A stretch of 64,000 nt of DNA from Thalassobacillus cyri (lineage in GTDB: Bacteria; Bacillota; Bacilli; Bacillales; Halobacillaceae): contig NZ_FNQR01000005.1 in the NCBI RefSeq assembly GCF_900107755.1, positions 1-64,000 on the forward strand, written 5' to 3'. Under the pieces are notes generated by a model. It was not told the origin of the DNA. It saw nothing but the letters and a program-made list of their open reading frames with translations, and made no database searches. Below are positions 1 to 9,098 of this stretch, piece by piece (position 1 is the stretch's first letter; every line of letters starts with the position of its first letter). A program made the position numbers and the translations under genes.

Positions 1-92
1 GATCCCTCAGAGACGATGAGGTAGATAGGTCCGAGGTGGAAGCGTGGTGACACGTGGAGCTGACGGATACTAATCGATCGAGGACTTAACTA
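1..92 (+). rRNA. 23S ribosomal RNA, 3' end (partial)
   Basis: The window opens inside the 23S rRNA. The last part reads through the strongly conserved 3' segment with the GACACGTGGAGCTGACGG and CTAATCGATCGAGGACTTAAC blocks typical of Bacillus 23S rRNA. The 3' boundary near base 92 is estimated from that conserved end. It is the distal part of an rRNA operon whose 5S follows about 78 bases later. Confidence 0.95.
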
Positions 93-170
93 ATACAATT
101 CGTGAAGCAGTTGAATCGTTGAATGTTGCTTATCTAGTTTTGAGGGTTTACCTCAATTGCATAATCAAGG

Positions 171-284
171 TCTAGTGGCGATAGCGGAGAGGTCACACCT
201 GTTCCCATGCCGAACACAGCAGTTAAGCTCTCCAGCGCCGATGGTAGTCGGGTTTATCCCCGTGAGAGTAGGACGCCGCTAGGC
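171..284 (+). rRNA. rrf: 5S ribosomal RNA
   Basis: The segment matches the Bacillus 5S pattern, including GTTCCCATGCCGAACACAGC and the GAGAGTAGGACGCCGC end. The terminal helix pairs CTAGTGGCG at the 5' end with CGCCGCTAG at the 3' end. No tRNA genes follow it, so the rRNA operon ends here. Confidence 0.95.
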
Positions 285-290
285 AATCAA

Positions 291-328
291 GAAACCCGGA
301 AGTCTTCCAAGGCTTCCGGGTTTCTTTT
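291..328 (+). terminator. rRNA operon terminator
   Basis: A perfect 12-base-pair stem (GAAACCCGGAAG with CTTCCGGGTTTC) is followed by TTTTAT. It lies directly after the 5S gene and is a classic intrinsic terminator. Confidence 0.9.
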
Positions 329-336
329 ATAGAAAT

Positions 337-905
337 GTTATTGTTACATCTCCGTGTTGATTTTACAGTTAAGCTCCCTTAACTTGAAGAGAAACTGTTT
401 TCGTTATGGTGATGAGCGTTTGGAGGTCCGGGAAATCACTCGCTTTCCATGGGCATGTGGTGAGCTTCCTCAGGCTTCGCCTTTCGGGATCTCACCGCTC
501 ATGTTCATCCCACAGCACTTTTAATAAACATCTTGAATACACACCGCACGAAGGAAATGCGTAGCATTTTCGAGGAGCTTCACCGTTTTCCCAGCCACCA
601 TACAAGTGTTATAATCTCGAAACTCCTTTCAAGAATGGTGTGTTTTTTAAACAGTACATTCAAGGCGATTTCGATAATATTATGTGGGAATGGGTGTGGG
701 GGAAGGTGGAGACTCCTGCGAGATAGACAGGCAAGACCCCGCAGAGCTTTAGCTCGAGGAGGCTTGCCGGGCTTCCCCGTGGAAAGCGAATCCTTCCCCA
801 ACGCCCCTAAGCTCCCCCAATATCTCGAAATCAAGTCTTCGACCGTACGGCCCTTTAGTTGAAAAAGCCTCTTCTGAAAAATCACTAATAATGTTTAACA
901 GAGCC
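337..905. repeat. Long non-coding repeat, copy A, with degenerate terminal inverted ends
   Basis: This gene-free stretch after the rRNA operon shares blocks with 52905-53144 and 60867-61492. The common left end contains GTTGATTTTACAGTTAAG. The middle contains GGTCCGGGAAATCACTCGCTTTCC. The right end is TTTAACAGAGCC. The left and right ends are related as inverted repeats (the complement of the right end resembles TTGTTAAAC..TTGATTTTT). The interior carries segments such as GAGACTCCTGCG, AAGACCCCGCAGAG and GGAAAGCGAATCC, which resemble the dispersed GC-rich repeats common in Bacillaceae. No convincing coding region is present. It may be a MITE-like element or a structured RNA. Rfam describes a Bacillaceae-1 RNA found near rRNA operons, but I could not confirm a match. 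Confidence 0.6.
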
Positions 906-991
906 TTAGAACTACAAATACAATTGTTGCTCCCGACAGACTTATCTGATATTATATAATGCGTTACAGAATATATGTTCGGGTGGTGTGT

Positions 992-1234
992 ATGAAATTA
1001 ATTCGCTGGGCATACGATAGAAGAGGAGTCGTCAGAGGGTACTTTGACCAGTTTCCGAATACTACCTTTTATTTAAAACGGATACGGAATTACTATTTTC
1101 TTTGTGCGGTTGACTGGAGTAAGTCTGATCCGGAAATAACCGAGGAACATCGGGAAGAAATTAATATATTGATTAATAGAGAATTGGGTAGGGAACAGGC
1201 CTACCTGCAAAGAAAAACGAGAAGCCTCTCTTAG
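992..1234 (+). CDS. Hypothetical protein, 80 aa
   Basis: A short basic protein rich in Arg, Tyr and charged residues, with no membrane segment and no motif I recognise. The ATG at 992 is preferred over the one at 959 because GGTGG lies just upstream of it, while 959 has no ribosome binding site. The stop codon lies inside the stem of the following terminator. The gene stands alone between the repeat after the rRNA operon and the convergent flavoprotein gene. Function unknown; it could be a lineage-specific small protein. Confidence 0.6.
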   Translation: MKLIRWAYDRRGVVRGYFDQFPNTTFYLKRIRNYYFLCAVDWSKSDPEITEEHREEINILINRELGREQAYLQRKTRSLS

Positions 1235-1259
1235 AAGGCCTCTCGTTTTTCTTTTTTTT
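1213..1259. terminator. Bidirectional terminator between convergent genes
   Basis: An almost perfect stem (AAAAACGAGAAGCC with GGCCTCTCGTTTTT) is followed by a run of T on the + strand. The complement also ends in TTTTTC, so it can serve both the 992 gene and the convergent flavoprotein gene. The + strand stop codon lies in its loop. Confidence 0.75.
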
Positions 1260-2529
1260 ACCTGCCCATTGCTTCCCAGGCGGCATGCATCCCGGCTACC
1301 CTTCCAGTCACCATGGCGGATGTAATATTATACCCTCCTGTATATCCGTGGATATCAAGGATTTCTCCGCAGAAATATAGTCCAGCCATTAACTTTGATT
1401 GCATGGTGTTTGGCACTACCTCTTTAATAGATACTCCACCACCCGTTACGAATGCCTTTTCAATCGATTGTGTGTCATGTATGTTAACGGGGAAATGTTT
1501 TAATTCAGTAACGAACTTTCTTATTTGCTCATTGGATATATTTGCTGCTTTATCCTCTGATTCGATCCCCACCTTGTCCAAGATATAGTCTATCAGCCGT
1601 TCAGGGACAATGCCCTTTACCAAGTTACGCATACTTTTCCTCGCATGCTCTTTTACTAAAATTTGAAGCTGTTCTATTAATTCAACTTCTTTTTTCTCAG
1701 GGAGTGTATCGATTTCTACTTTAACTGGGCGATTCCCTTTCATGAATTCTTTTACTACATACTGTGAACACCTTAATATAGCAGGTCCGGAAAGTCCAAA
1801 GTGGGTGAAAATCATATCCATTTGATGGGTGATAATCGTTTTCCCTTTTTGGTTGAAAACCGATACAGCTACATCTCTTAGAGATAAACCCTGCAAGGAT
1901 TTTTGCTTAATAACATGATCATAAGAAATTAATGGTACTTCAGTTGGGTACAGCTCTGTAATCGTATGTCCCGCTTTTTTGGCCCAGGCATAGCCATCAC
2001 CTGTGCTGCCTGTATGAGGAACTGATTTTCCTCCAACCGCAAGCACTATCGCTTTAGTTGTAATTTTTTCTTTCCCGTTTAAAATAATCGTATGGCTGTT
2101 TTCTCCATAGTCGATCGTTTCAACTGGAGTGTTTGTTCTTATCTCAACTCCTAACTCATCCAGTCGGTGGAGCAAGGCGTTGACCACGTCCTTTGCTTTA
2201 TTGCTTGCCGGGAACATCCGTCCGTGATCCTCCTCTTTTAATGCCACTCCTAATCCTTCAAAGAAGTCAATGATGTCATAATTATTAAACACTGAAAACG
2301 CACTGTATAGGAACTTGCCGTTACCAGGAATATGTTTAATTACTTCTTCTTGAGGAAGTCTATTTGTCACATTACATCTCCCTCCTCCTGATATAGCAAG
2401 TTTATTGCCGAGTTTTTTTCCTTTATCGATCAATATAGTGGAGACACCCTGCTCTGCAGAAGCAATTGCTGCCATTAAGCCTGAGGGGCCACCGCCAATG
2501 ATGGCTGTTTCATAGGACAATGTAGTCAT
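1258..2529 (-). CDS. ytfP: NAD(P)/FAD-dependent oxidoreductase, HI0933/BaiN (YtfP) family
   Basis: A flavoprotein of the HI0933/BaiN family, cytosolic, physiological substrate not established. The FAD-binding Rossmann motif [12 protein letters not shown] is at about residues 10-21, and the family signature [16 protein letters not shown] at about 43-58. A second dinucleotide block ([19 protein letters not shown]) lies mid-protein and the conserved [16 protein letters not shown] near the C-terminus. The length of about 420 aa fits the family. The frame stays open to 2652, but that extension would overlap the divergent ytgP gene. An AAAGGA site sits directly against the ATG at 2529 and about 9 bases before a TTG at 2520, so the true start may be that TTG, three codons in. 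Confidence 0.9.
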   Translation of the reverse strand: MTTLSYETAIIGGGPSGLMAAIASAEQGVSTILIDKGKKLGNKLAISGGGRCNVTNRLPQEEVIKHIPGNGKFLYSAFSVFNNYDIIDFFEGLGVALKEEDHGRMFPASNKAKDVVNALLHRLDELGVEIRTNTPVETIDYGENSHTIILNGKEKITTKAIVLAVGGKSVPHTGSTGDGYAWAKKAGHTITELYPTEVPLISYDHVIKQKSLQGLSLRDVAVSVFNQKGKTIITHQMDMIFTHFGLSGPAILRCSQYVVKEFMKGNRPVKVEIDTLPEKKEVELIEQLQILVKEHARKSMRNLVKGIVPERLIDYILDKVGIESEDKAANISNEQIRKFVTELKHFPVNIHDTQSIEKAFVTGGGVSIKEVVPNTMQSKLMAGLYFCGEILDIHGYTGGYNITSAMVTGRVAGMHAAWEAMGR

Positions 2530-2554
2530 TCCTTTCAATCCTGATGTTATTTGA

Positions 2555-2582
2555 TTTGAATCATCTTCATTTATGGTAAAAT
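2555..2582 (+). promoter_or_regulatory. Predicted sigma-A promoter of ytgP
   Basis: TTTGAA, a 16-base spacer and TAAAAT with an upstream TGG (extended -10) lie about 45 bases before the ytgP start, in the divergent ytfP/ytgP gap. Confidence 0.5.
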
Positions 2583-2626
2583 AGATTCGTTCGACTCTAC
2601 AATCATTGAAGGTGGAATAAATAGAA

Positions 2627-4252
2627 ATGTCGAAAATAGTTAAAGGAACCATGCTCCTGACCGGAGCTACATTTTTATCAAAATTTTTAGGGATGATTTA
2701 TCTTATCCCTTTTGAGGCAATGGTAGGCGACACGGGTGGTACGTTATATGGTTTTGCATATATACCATACACGATATTCATCAGTATATCCACATTAGGG
2801 GTCCCGTTAGCCGTTTCGAAATTCGTTTCAAAGTATAATTCGCTCGGAGATTATGAAACAAGCAGGAAGATATTGAAGTCCGGGATGCAGTTGATGGCAT
2901 TTAGCGGTTTGGTTGCATTCCTGATTATGTTTTTTGGAGCTGAGCTGCTGGCAAAATCATTTATGAATGAGGAAAGCAGTAAAATTGCTTTAAAGGACGC
3001 CACAAGGGTCATTCAAATGGTAAGTTTTGCCCTCCTGATTATCCCTGGAATGAGTATTGTTCGCGGTTTCTTCCAAGGGCACGAATCGATGGCACCAACT
3101 GCCGTATCCCAGGTGATTGAACAGGTGGCGAGGATTGCATTTCTTTTGATTGCAGTATTTGTCGTTAGGGAAATATTCAAAGGTTCTATTGAGTTGGCCG
3201 TCGGGTTCGCTACCTTTGCTGCATTTGTCGGTGCCATTGCGTCTGTAGTTGTGCTTTATGTATATTGGAAAAAACGTAAACCATTTCTGGACCGACACCT
3301 GGAACAGCAGGAGTATTCCTATGATATTCCACAAAAGAAAATGTTCAAAGAGCTGCTTGGTTATGCTGGTCCGTTTGTACTGGTAGGGATTGCGATTCCA
3401 CTTTATCAATTCATTGATAATTTGACGTTCCAGGATGCCATGTTTGTAGCTGGTGAAGGCGACCTTGCAGATACCGCATATGCAGCTATTGTGATGTATG
3501 GACACAAGCTTGTCATTATTCCAATGACGCTTGCTACAGGATTGTCCTTATCCATGCTGCCAGCGGTAACCGCATCGTTCACGGAACAAAAAATTCAGCT
3601 GCTTCATAAGCAGATAAACCAGGTTTTTCAGATTGTTATCTTACTAATTTTCCCAGCGGTGGTAGGGCTGATTGTACTCTCTGGAGAAGCTTATGGAGCG
3701 TTATATGGCATTGAAGGCGTAGAATTAAAAGGTATGTGGTTGGCTTGGTACGCTCCTGCCTCCCTGTTATTTGGTCTATTTTCTGTCAGTGCCGCAGTAC
3801 TGCAGGGAATCAATCAACAAAACTTTACGGTTATCAGTCTGACTGTGGGAATGATTGTAAAAGCTTCGTTGAATATCCCGTTGATTTTAGTATTCGGAGC
3901 CAAAGGTTCCATCTTTGCTACCCTGCTTGCTGTAACTACAGCTGTTCTACTAAACTTATGGAGAGTAAGAAGAAAAGCAGACTTCCCCATGCAGCCTTTA
4001 TTCAAACGTGCGTTACTGGTTGTAATTTTTACAACCATTATGGCACTCGTACTATGGATAGTTAAGTTCTTCCTGGGTATATTTATAAATCCGGAAGAAA
4101 GCCGCTTAGATGCTTTGATTGTTTTGATTACTGGTGTAGTTATTGGTGGAGTGAGCTATCTCTGGCTTGCCTATAAATCCACTTTGCTGGAACGGGTGCT
4201 TGGAGGTAAAGTGAGAGTGCTTGATCGATTCCTGAATAAGAAAAATAGCTAG
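2627..4252 (+). CDS. ytgP: Lipid II flippase, MOP/MurJ-type polysaccharide transporter (YtgP)
   Basis: An integral membrane protein of 541 aa with about 14 hydrophobic segments, in the PST/MurJ branch of the MOP exporter superfamily. The N-terminus ([20 protein letters not shown]) and the [14 protein letters not shown] region are typical of YtgP, which in B. subtilis acts as the MurJ lipid II flippase, moving the peptidoglycan precursor across the membrane. AGGTGG lies about 12 bases before the ATG. It is divergent from ytfP and is followed 8 bases later by the pseudouridine synthase gene, so the two are probably co-transcribed. The family assignment is firm; the substrate is inferred from the B. 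subtilis orthologue. Confidence 0.92.
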   Translation: MSKIVKGTMLLTGATFLSKFLGMIYLIPFEAMVGDTGGTLYGFAYIPYTIFISISTLGVPLAVSKFVSKYNSLGDYETSRKILKSGMQLMAFSGLVAFLIMFFGAELLAKSFMNEESSKIALKDATRVIQMVSFALLIIPGMSIVRGFFQGHESMAPTAVSQVIEQVARIAFLLIAVFVVREIFKGSIELAVGFATFAAFVGAIASVVVLYVYWKKRKPFLDRHLEQQEYSYDIPQKKMFKELLGYAGPFVLVGIAIPLYQFIDNLTFQDAMFVAGEGDLADTAYAAIVMYGHKLVIIPMTLATGLSLSMLPAVTASFTEQKIQLLHKQINQVFQIVILLIFPAVVGLIVLSGEAYGALYGIEGVELKGMWLAWYAPASLLFGLFSVSAAVLQGINQQNFTVISLTVGMIVKASLNIPLILVFGAKGSIFATLLAVTTAVLLNLWRVRRKADFPMQPLFKRALLVVIFTTIMALVLWIVKFFLGIFINPEESRLDALIVLITGVVIGGVSYLWLAYKSTLLERVLGGKVRVLDRFLNKKNS

Positions 4253-4260
4253 GAGGGGAA

Positions 4261-4983
4261 ATGATGCGCATTGATAAATTGTTGGCTCATATGGGTTATG
4301 GGACAAGAAAAGAAGTGAAGTCGCTTCTGAAGTCCAGTAATGTCAGGGTCAACGAAGAAACGGTTAATAGTCCCAAAACACATGTCGATCCTGATAAAGA
4401 TCAGGTAACTGTCTATGGTGAAACGGTTGAATACCGGGAATATATTTATTTAATGATGAATAAACCAGATGGGCTGGTATCAGCGACGGAAGATGCAGTG
4501 GAAGAAACTGTGATTGAGATATTGCAGCCTGAAGATCTTATATTCCACCCATTCCCAGTGGGGCGTTTAGATAAAGATACAGAGGGGCTGCTGTTGATCA
4601 CGAACGATGGTCAACTCGCCCATAGACTTACTTCACCAAAAAAAGACATAGGTAAAACTTATTTCGCGACCATAGATGGTGAAGTGACGGATTCAGATGT
4701 CGAGGCATTCAAACAAGGGGTCAAGCTTGACGATGGATATGTCACAAAACCGGGCGAGCTTGAAATATTAACCTCCGGTTCTGAATCGGAAATCGAACTT
4801 ACAATTACAGAAGGAAAATATCATCAAGTGAAACGTATGTTTGAAGCTGTAGGAAAACGCGTTACCTACCTGAAACGGCTGAGCATGGGAACGCTCCAGT
4901 TGGACGAGGATCTAGCGCCTGGAGAGTACCGTGAATTATCACAAGAAGAAATAACTTACTTGAAAGAAATAACCAACCTCTAA
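4261..4983 (+). CDS. ytzG: Pseudouridine synthase, RsuA/RluB type (YtzG)
   Basis: A 240-aa RNA pseudouridine synthase. An S4 RNA-binding domain covers about residues 2-60 (RIDKLLAHMGYGTRKEVKSL). The catalytic domain has the motif GRLDKDTEGLLL at about 101-112, with Asp104 as the expected nucleophile, and a C-terminal YHQVKRMFEAVGK motif. The family modifies 16S or 23S rRNA; the closest type modifies 16S U516, which is inference here. AGGAGGGG precedes the tandem ATGs at 4261 and 4264, and either may be used. It lies 8 bases after ytgP. Confidence 0.92.
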   Translation: MMRIDKLLAHMGYGTRKEVKSLLKSSNVRVNEETVNSPKTHVDPDKDQVTVYGETVEYREYIYLMMNKPDGLVSATEDAVEETVIEILQPEDLIFHPFPVGRLDKDTEGLLLITNDGQLAHRLTSPKKDIGKTYFATIDGEVTDSDVEAFKQGVKLDDGYVTKPGELEILTSGSESEIELTITEGKYHQVKRMFEAVGKRVTYLKRLSMGTLQLDEDLAPGEYRELSQEEITYLKEITNL

Positions 4984-4991
4984 GAAGGATG

Positions 4992-5022
4992 AAAAAAGCA
5001 CCCGGCCAATTGGCACGGGTGA
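4992..5022 (-). terminator. Terminator of ytzE-like gene (minus strand)
   Basis: Read on the minus strand, CACCCG...CGGGTG with an inner CCAATTGG is followed by a run of six T. It lies between the convergent genes and best serves the DeoR-type regulator. Confidence 0.6.
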
Positions 5023-5035
5023 CTTTGTAATTTAT

Positions 5036-5254
5036 TTAGGAAATTTTTACTTTCTTTTCTGTTGTCGTCCATTTTCCGCGATTTGGACTATCCACTAAAC
5101 CATTATATTCCAGAATTGTCAAATCCCTTTGGACTGTCCGGTCGGTGATGCCGAACTCTTCCGCTAGCTGTGACGTCGTAACTATCCCATTCTCTCTGAT
5201 ATACAGATAGACAGATTTAATACGGTTAAGCATACGGGATGATGAATGATTCAA
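5036..5254 (-). CDS. ytzE: DeoR-type HTH regulator (YtzE-like), TTG start
   Basis: A 72-aa protein that is essentially one winged helix-turn-helix: RMLNRIKSVYLYIRENG, then VTTSQLAEEFGITDRTVQRD as the recognition helix region, then a short wing (NGLVDSPNRGKW). It lacks the sugar-binding half of full DeoR regulators, as in B. subtilis YtzE. AAGGAG lies seven bases before the TTG at 5254, so I take this TTG as the start. The ATG at 5275 would place the AAGGAG inside the gene, and the ATG at 5233 has no site. Its targets are unknown. Confidence 0.85.
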   Translation of the reverse strand: MNHSSSRMLNRIKSVYLYIRENGIVTTSQLAEEFGITDRTVQRDLTILEYNGLVDSPNRGKWTTTEKKVKIS

Positions 5255-5420
5255 AAAACCACTCCTTAGATTCATTCGTTGGAATTGTATGTGCGGGTGA
5301 CGCTATGAAGTTATTTATAGTTTACACTAAAAATTATGATATATGCTACAAAATATAGTGGAATTTACAGACATTTCACTAAATTTACATGACTATTACT
5401 TTTTGAAAGGGGAGCAGGAA

Positions 5421-6446
5421 ATGTACATACTTCGCAAGTTACTCGCCAAGATGGTCAATATTAATAATTATGTATTATTTTTATCGAGCGGAATGCTCGT
5501 AATATTGAGTACGATTTTGATAGTCAATGTGGAAAAGGAGAACTTCCCTACTTATTTTGACGGATTCTGGTGGGTAATGACTACGGTCACTACGGTAGGT
5601 TATGGGGATTACTATCCGGTTACCATAGCTGGACGCATGATAGCTATTGCACTTTATATCTTAGGAATCGGCTTGATTGGTGTCGTTATAGGGAAAGTGG
5701 TCGATGGTTTTGCTAGTTTTCGAAAAAAACGTTTGGAAGGTGATATCGTGTATAAAGATAAAAATCATTATATTATCATCGGCTGGTCACAAAAGGCCTC
5801 TTTTGCGATTAAAGAAATCATGGATACTTATGAAAATGCTGAGATCGTCATTATTGATGACTTAAAAGAAGCTCCATTCTTAAAAGACAACATTCACTAC
5901 ATAAAAGGGAATGCTTCCCAAAAAGAAACGTTATTAAACGCCAATGCAGCAGCTGCTAAAGCTGTGATGATATTTGCAGATGACCGGATTAAAGACGATC
6001 AGTTGATTGATGGGAAATCCCTGTTAATCGCCTCCACTGTAGAAGCATTGGCACCAGATGTCCATACGATTGTAGAAGTGATGGAAGAAGCTCATATAAA
6101 AAATTTCAAACATGTCCGGGTAGACGAGTTCATTATCTCAAATGAGACTGTATCCTCGTTGGCTGTAAGGTCAGCCTTTATGAATGGAGTATCAAATATA
6201 TACGGTCAGTTATTAAGTCGCTCACATGGAGATGATTTATATTTGATACCGAAACGTGAGGACTGGAAGACTTATCGTGATGCCTTTGACTCTTTGTTGC
6301 AAAGAGGAGCGACATTAATTGCGGATGGCAATGACTTGAACATCAACCGGAGGTTAAATGAACAAATCCCGGAAGAAGCCAGGCTTTTTGCTATATGCGA
6401 TGATGTCACGTATAAAAAAATCATTGGAAATGAGGGAGGAAAATGA
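5421..6446 (+). CDS. Potassium channel with RCK/TrkA-N domain
   Basis: A two-transmembrane-helix K+ channel of 341 aa. Helix 1 is at about residues 14-35. The pore loop has the selectivity filter TTVGYGD at about 57-63, and helix 2 is at about 72-95. A cytoplasmic regulator-of-K+-conductance domain follows; its nucleotide loop reads IIIGWSQKAS, a GW variant rather than the classic GxGxxG, as in YugO-like channels. GGGGAG sits just before the ATG at 5421, so the 26 codons upstream in frame are probably untranslated. The stop codon overlaps the original pepV start as ATGA, so the two genes were translationally coupled. Confidence 0.88.
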   Translation: MYILRKLLAKMVNINNYVLFLSSGMLVILSTILIVNVEKENFPTYFDGFWWVMTTVTTVGYGDYYPVTIAGRMIAIALYILGIGLIGVVIGKVVDGFASFRKKRLEGDIVYKDKNHYIIIGWSQKASFAIKEIMDTYENAEIVIIDDLKEAPFLKDNIHYIKGNASQKETLLNANAAAAKAVMIFADDRIKDDQLIDGKSLLIASTVEALAPDVHTIVEVMEEAHIKNFKHVRVDEFIISNETVSSLAVRSAFMNGVSNIYGQLLSRSHGDDLYLIPKREDWKTYRDAFDSLLQRGATLIADGNDLNINRRLNEQIPEEARLFAICDDVTYKKIIGNEGGK

Positions 6447-6554
6447 ACTTTACCACGCTAGCTTCTACCTACCAGAAAGAATTTGAAGAGAAAGTAAAAT
6501 GAACTTTACCACGCTAGCTTCTACCTACCAGAAAGAATTTGAAGAGAAAGTAAA
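6443..6554 (+). repeat. Perfect 56-bp tandem duplication at the pepV start
   Basis: The segment starting ATGAACTTTACCACGCTAGC occurs twice in direct tandem, at 6443-6498 and 6499-6554, with no mismatch seen. The unit contains the pepV start codon and 18 following codons. Because 56 is not a multiple of three, the first copy becomes a 19-codon mini-ORF that ends at TGA (6500-6502), overlapping the second ATG as ATGA. Confidence 0.97.
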
Positions 6555-7883
6555 AAGAATTTTAAGGATGCCCAGCGTGTATCAAGAAGATGAGCGCTAT
6601 CCATTTGGAAAGCCGATAGATGATGTATTGAACGAAATGCTTTCTATCGGCCAGGAGGATGGTTTTTCAGTAAAGAACATTTCAGGCTACGCCGGTCACA
6701 TTGAATACGGCCAGGGTAAAGATATTATAGGAGTCCTCGGTCATCTTGATGTCGTACCTGCTGGTGAAGGCTGGAGCAATAACCCTTTTGATCCTGTTAT
6801 CAGGGACGGCCATCTGTTTGCCCGGGGGCGCAGGATGATAAGGGTCCTGTAATGGCTGCATATATTGCCATGAAACTATTGAAAGATCAAGGTTTTGAGC
6901 CGAAAAAAAGAGTGCGGCTTATTTTAGGGACGGATGAGGAAAGGGATTGGCAGGGAATCGATTATTATTTCAAACAGGAAGAAATGCCACAGTTCGGATT
7001 TTCTCCTGATGCTGCATTTCCTGTCATTCATGCTGAAAAAGGTTTGATCGATGGATTTTTACAGCTTCCTTCAGTTTCTCAACCTCCAGATAATGCTATG
7101 CGAGTAGAGACTATGGAAGGTGGAGATCGCCTGAATATGGTACCAGACTTTGCAAAAGCAAAACTACAGGTGAATGGGCCTGCTAATCTTGAAGAACAGT
7201 TTAAGAGTTTTCTTGTTGATCGTGAGTTAACAGGGGAAATAAATAGTCACGGAAACAAGGTGGAAATGAATATTAGAGGCAAAGGTGTTCATGCCAGCAA
7301 ACCGGAACAAGGTATCAACGCTGTTGTTGAGTTAGCAAAGTTCTTGACTCAGCTGCCTTTATCGCCCGAAGCAAAGACTATTTTCTCCTGGTTAGTCGAT
7401 CAATACGGTGAAACGTCAGGTGCAAATCTCGGAATATACGCGCAGGATAAAGCTTCAGGTGCCTTGACGATCAATCTTGGATCTCTTACTTATAAAAATG
7501 GTGATATCTCTGCCGGTATCAATATCCGTTATCCAGTTACCAGTGACGGTGAAGCGATTATCAACAAAATGAGAGAAATGGCAGCTATTCAGAAAGGAAA
7601 CTATGAACTATATGATCATCTCTTGCCTTTATATATAGATGAAGACCATCCCGACGTAAGGACGTTATTAGAAATATTCAACAAACAGACAGGAAGTGAG
7701 CGAAGCGTAGCATCAATCGGAGGGGCTACTTATGCAAGAGCATTAAAAACCGGGGTAGCATACGGTGCAATGTTTTCAGACAGTCCGGACACGGCTCACC
7801 AAAAAGATGAACACGTTCGTATCAGTGACATGATAAAAGCGATTGCTATTTATGCAGAAGCGATTTATCAACTGACAAAATAA
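6499..7883 (+). pseudogene. pepV: Dipeptidase PepV (M20 family), frameshifted
   Basis: The two reading frames 6499-6852 and the frame that ends at 7883 together give one PepV-type Xaa-His dipeptidase of about 461 aa, the usual family length. The N-terminal part has the metal and catalytic motif [12 protein letters not shown]. The next conserved block, [15 protein letters not shown], is broken at a G run at 6824-6828: five G are present where six would keep the frame. The first fragment then stops at 6852. The second fragment, if started at its ATG (6852), lacks the metal-ligand Asp of QDDKGP. The second fragment carries GTDEERDWQG and the Ala/Gly-rich C-terminal motif. A 56-bp duplication also disturbs the start. 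Either this is a real pseudogene, a G-run switch, or a sequencing error at the homopolymer. Confidence 0.85.
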
Positions 7884-7915
7884 CCAGACACCTATAAGAA
7901 GAGAGGGAAGACCCA

Positions 7916-9094
7916 ATGCAGCAGTACAAACATAAGACTTATCGTTTTTTCCAAATCTACTATTTCTTCACATTTTTCGGTTTCGGGGCCCTCTTCCCAC
8001 TGTTGTCCATCTTTTTAGAAGAAGAAAAAGGATTGAACCATACTCAAATTGGTTTGATTATCGCGGCATTGCCTTTAGTCACTATTTTCATTCAACCCAT
8101 ATGGGGGATGATTAGTGATCACACCAAACGGACAAGAAGGCTGCTGGCAATTGCGACATTCTTGGCTGCTATTTTGGCCTTACTTTACCCCCTTTGGCAA
8201 GGTTTTATAGTATTATACGCAGGCATGCTGGTCATCGCAGTATTTCAATCAGCTATTGTACCGCTATCCGATAGTTTGTCTCTAAGTTATGTGCAGCAAC
8301 ATGGGAAACAATACGGGAATATCCGGTTATGGGGAGCAATCGGATTTGCTGTGGCTGTTTTTGTATTAGGGCGTGTCACAGAGGTAGCCGGATCTCTGAA
8401 TTGGGTATTCGTATTTTTTAGCGGAGGACTTATTCTGGCTCTATTATCGCTCTCTCAATTTCCGAAACATGGAGAAGGTGTGGCCGTATCTTTTCGTGAA
8501 GGCTTAAAGGTGTTAACTAAACAAAAAAGCTTCATGATTTTTTTAATTTCTAATTTCTTAGTATTTGGACCGGTATTAGCAAACAATTATTATTTCGGTA
8601 CATTCATTTTAACTGTCGGTGGAACACTAACAGCAGTAGGAATAGCGTTTTTGTTTGCTGCTGGAAGTGAAGCCCCCTTTATGAAAATATCCCAATTTAT
8701 TATTGATAAGCTGGGTATTTTTCGAGTATTGATTATCAGCTCTTCTGTTTCATTTATCCGTTGGCTTATATATGCCTTTGAACCATCCAGCGGGATCGTT
8801 TACACAACGACAATTATGCAAGGTGTATCAGTCGGACTTTATATACCTGCCGCTTTGATTCTGGTAAGGGAACTTGCGCCTAAAGGTGTTATTGCAACAG
8901 CAGTAGGTTTATACTCCGCTGTAGGAAATGGGTTGGGGAACGCATTTTTTACGTTTATAGGCGGGGTATGGATTGATGCTCTACATGTATTTGGGATGTA
9001 TGGCTTTTTCTCCGCCATGACTTTTACAGGGGTGATCTTGATAGTAGTGGTGAGTAAACGGGAAGGTAAGCAAATCTATATAGAAGGAGGATGA
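7916..9094 (+). CDS. MFS transporter, LacY/PPP-like branch
   Basis: A 392-aa membrane protein with about 12 hydrophobic segments. The loop WGMISDHTKRTRRLL between helices 2 and 3 is the major facilitator signature, and GNIRLWGAIGFA opens the fifth helix as in the MFS_1_like (LacY/3-phenylpropionate) branch. The substrate cannot be read from the sequence. GAGAGGGAAG precedes the ATG. It is followed 4 bases later by the RNA phosphodiesterase gene, so the two probably share a transcript. Confidence 0.85.
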   Translation: MQQYKHKTYRFFQIYYFFTFFGFGALFPLLSIFLEEEKGLNHTQIGLIIAALPLVTIFIQPIWGMISDHTKRTRRLLAIATFLAAILALLYPLWQGFIVLYAGMLVIAVFQSAIVPLSDSLSLSYVQQHGKQYGNIRLWGAIGFAVAVFVLGRVTEVAGSLNWVFVFFSGGLILALLSLSQFPKHGEGVAVSFREGLKVLTKQKSFMIFLISNFLVFGPVLANNYYFGTFILTVGGTLTAVGIAFLFAAGSEAPFMKISQFIIDKLGIFRVLIISSSVSFIRWLIYAFEPSSGIVYTTTIMQGVSVGLYIPAALILVRELAPKGVIATAVGLYSAVGNGLGNAFFTFIGGVWIDALHVFGMYGFFSAMTFTGVILIVVVSKREGKQIYIEGG

Positions 9095-9098
9095 TTAC

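Noticed and set aside
533-862. Open frame of 109 codons inside repeat copy A, and its antisense partner at 580-885
   Set aside because: It lies wholly in a repeat, has no ribosome binding site, and reads through the GC-rich hairpin sequence.
285-960. tRNA genes after the rRNA operon
   Set aside because: No cloverleaf pattern or GGTTCGANTCC arm followed by CCA was seen downstream of 5S.
2990-3505. 171-codon antisense frame inside ytgP
   Set aside because: It is a shadow of the real gene, with cysteine-rich, atypical composition and no start signal.
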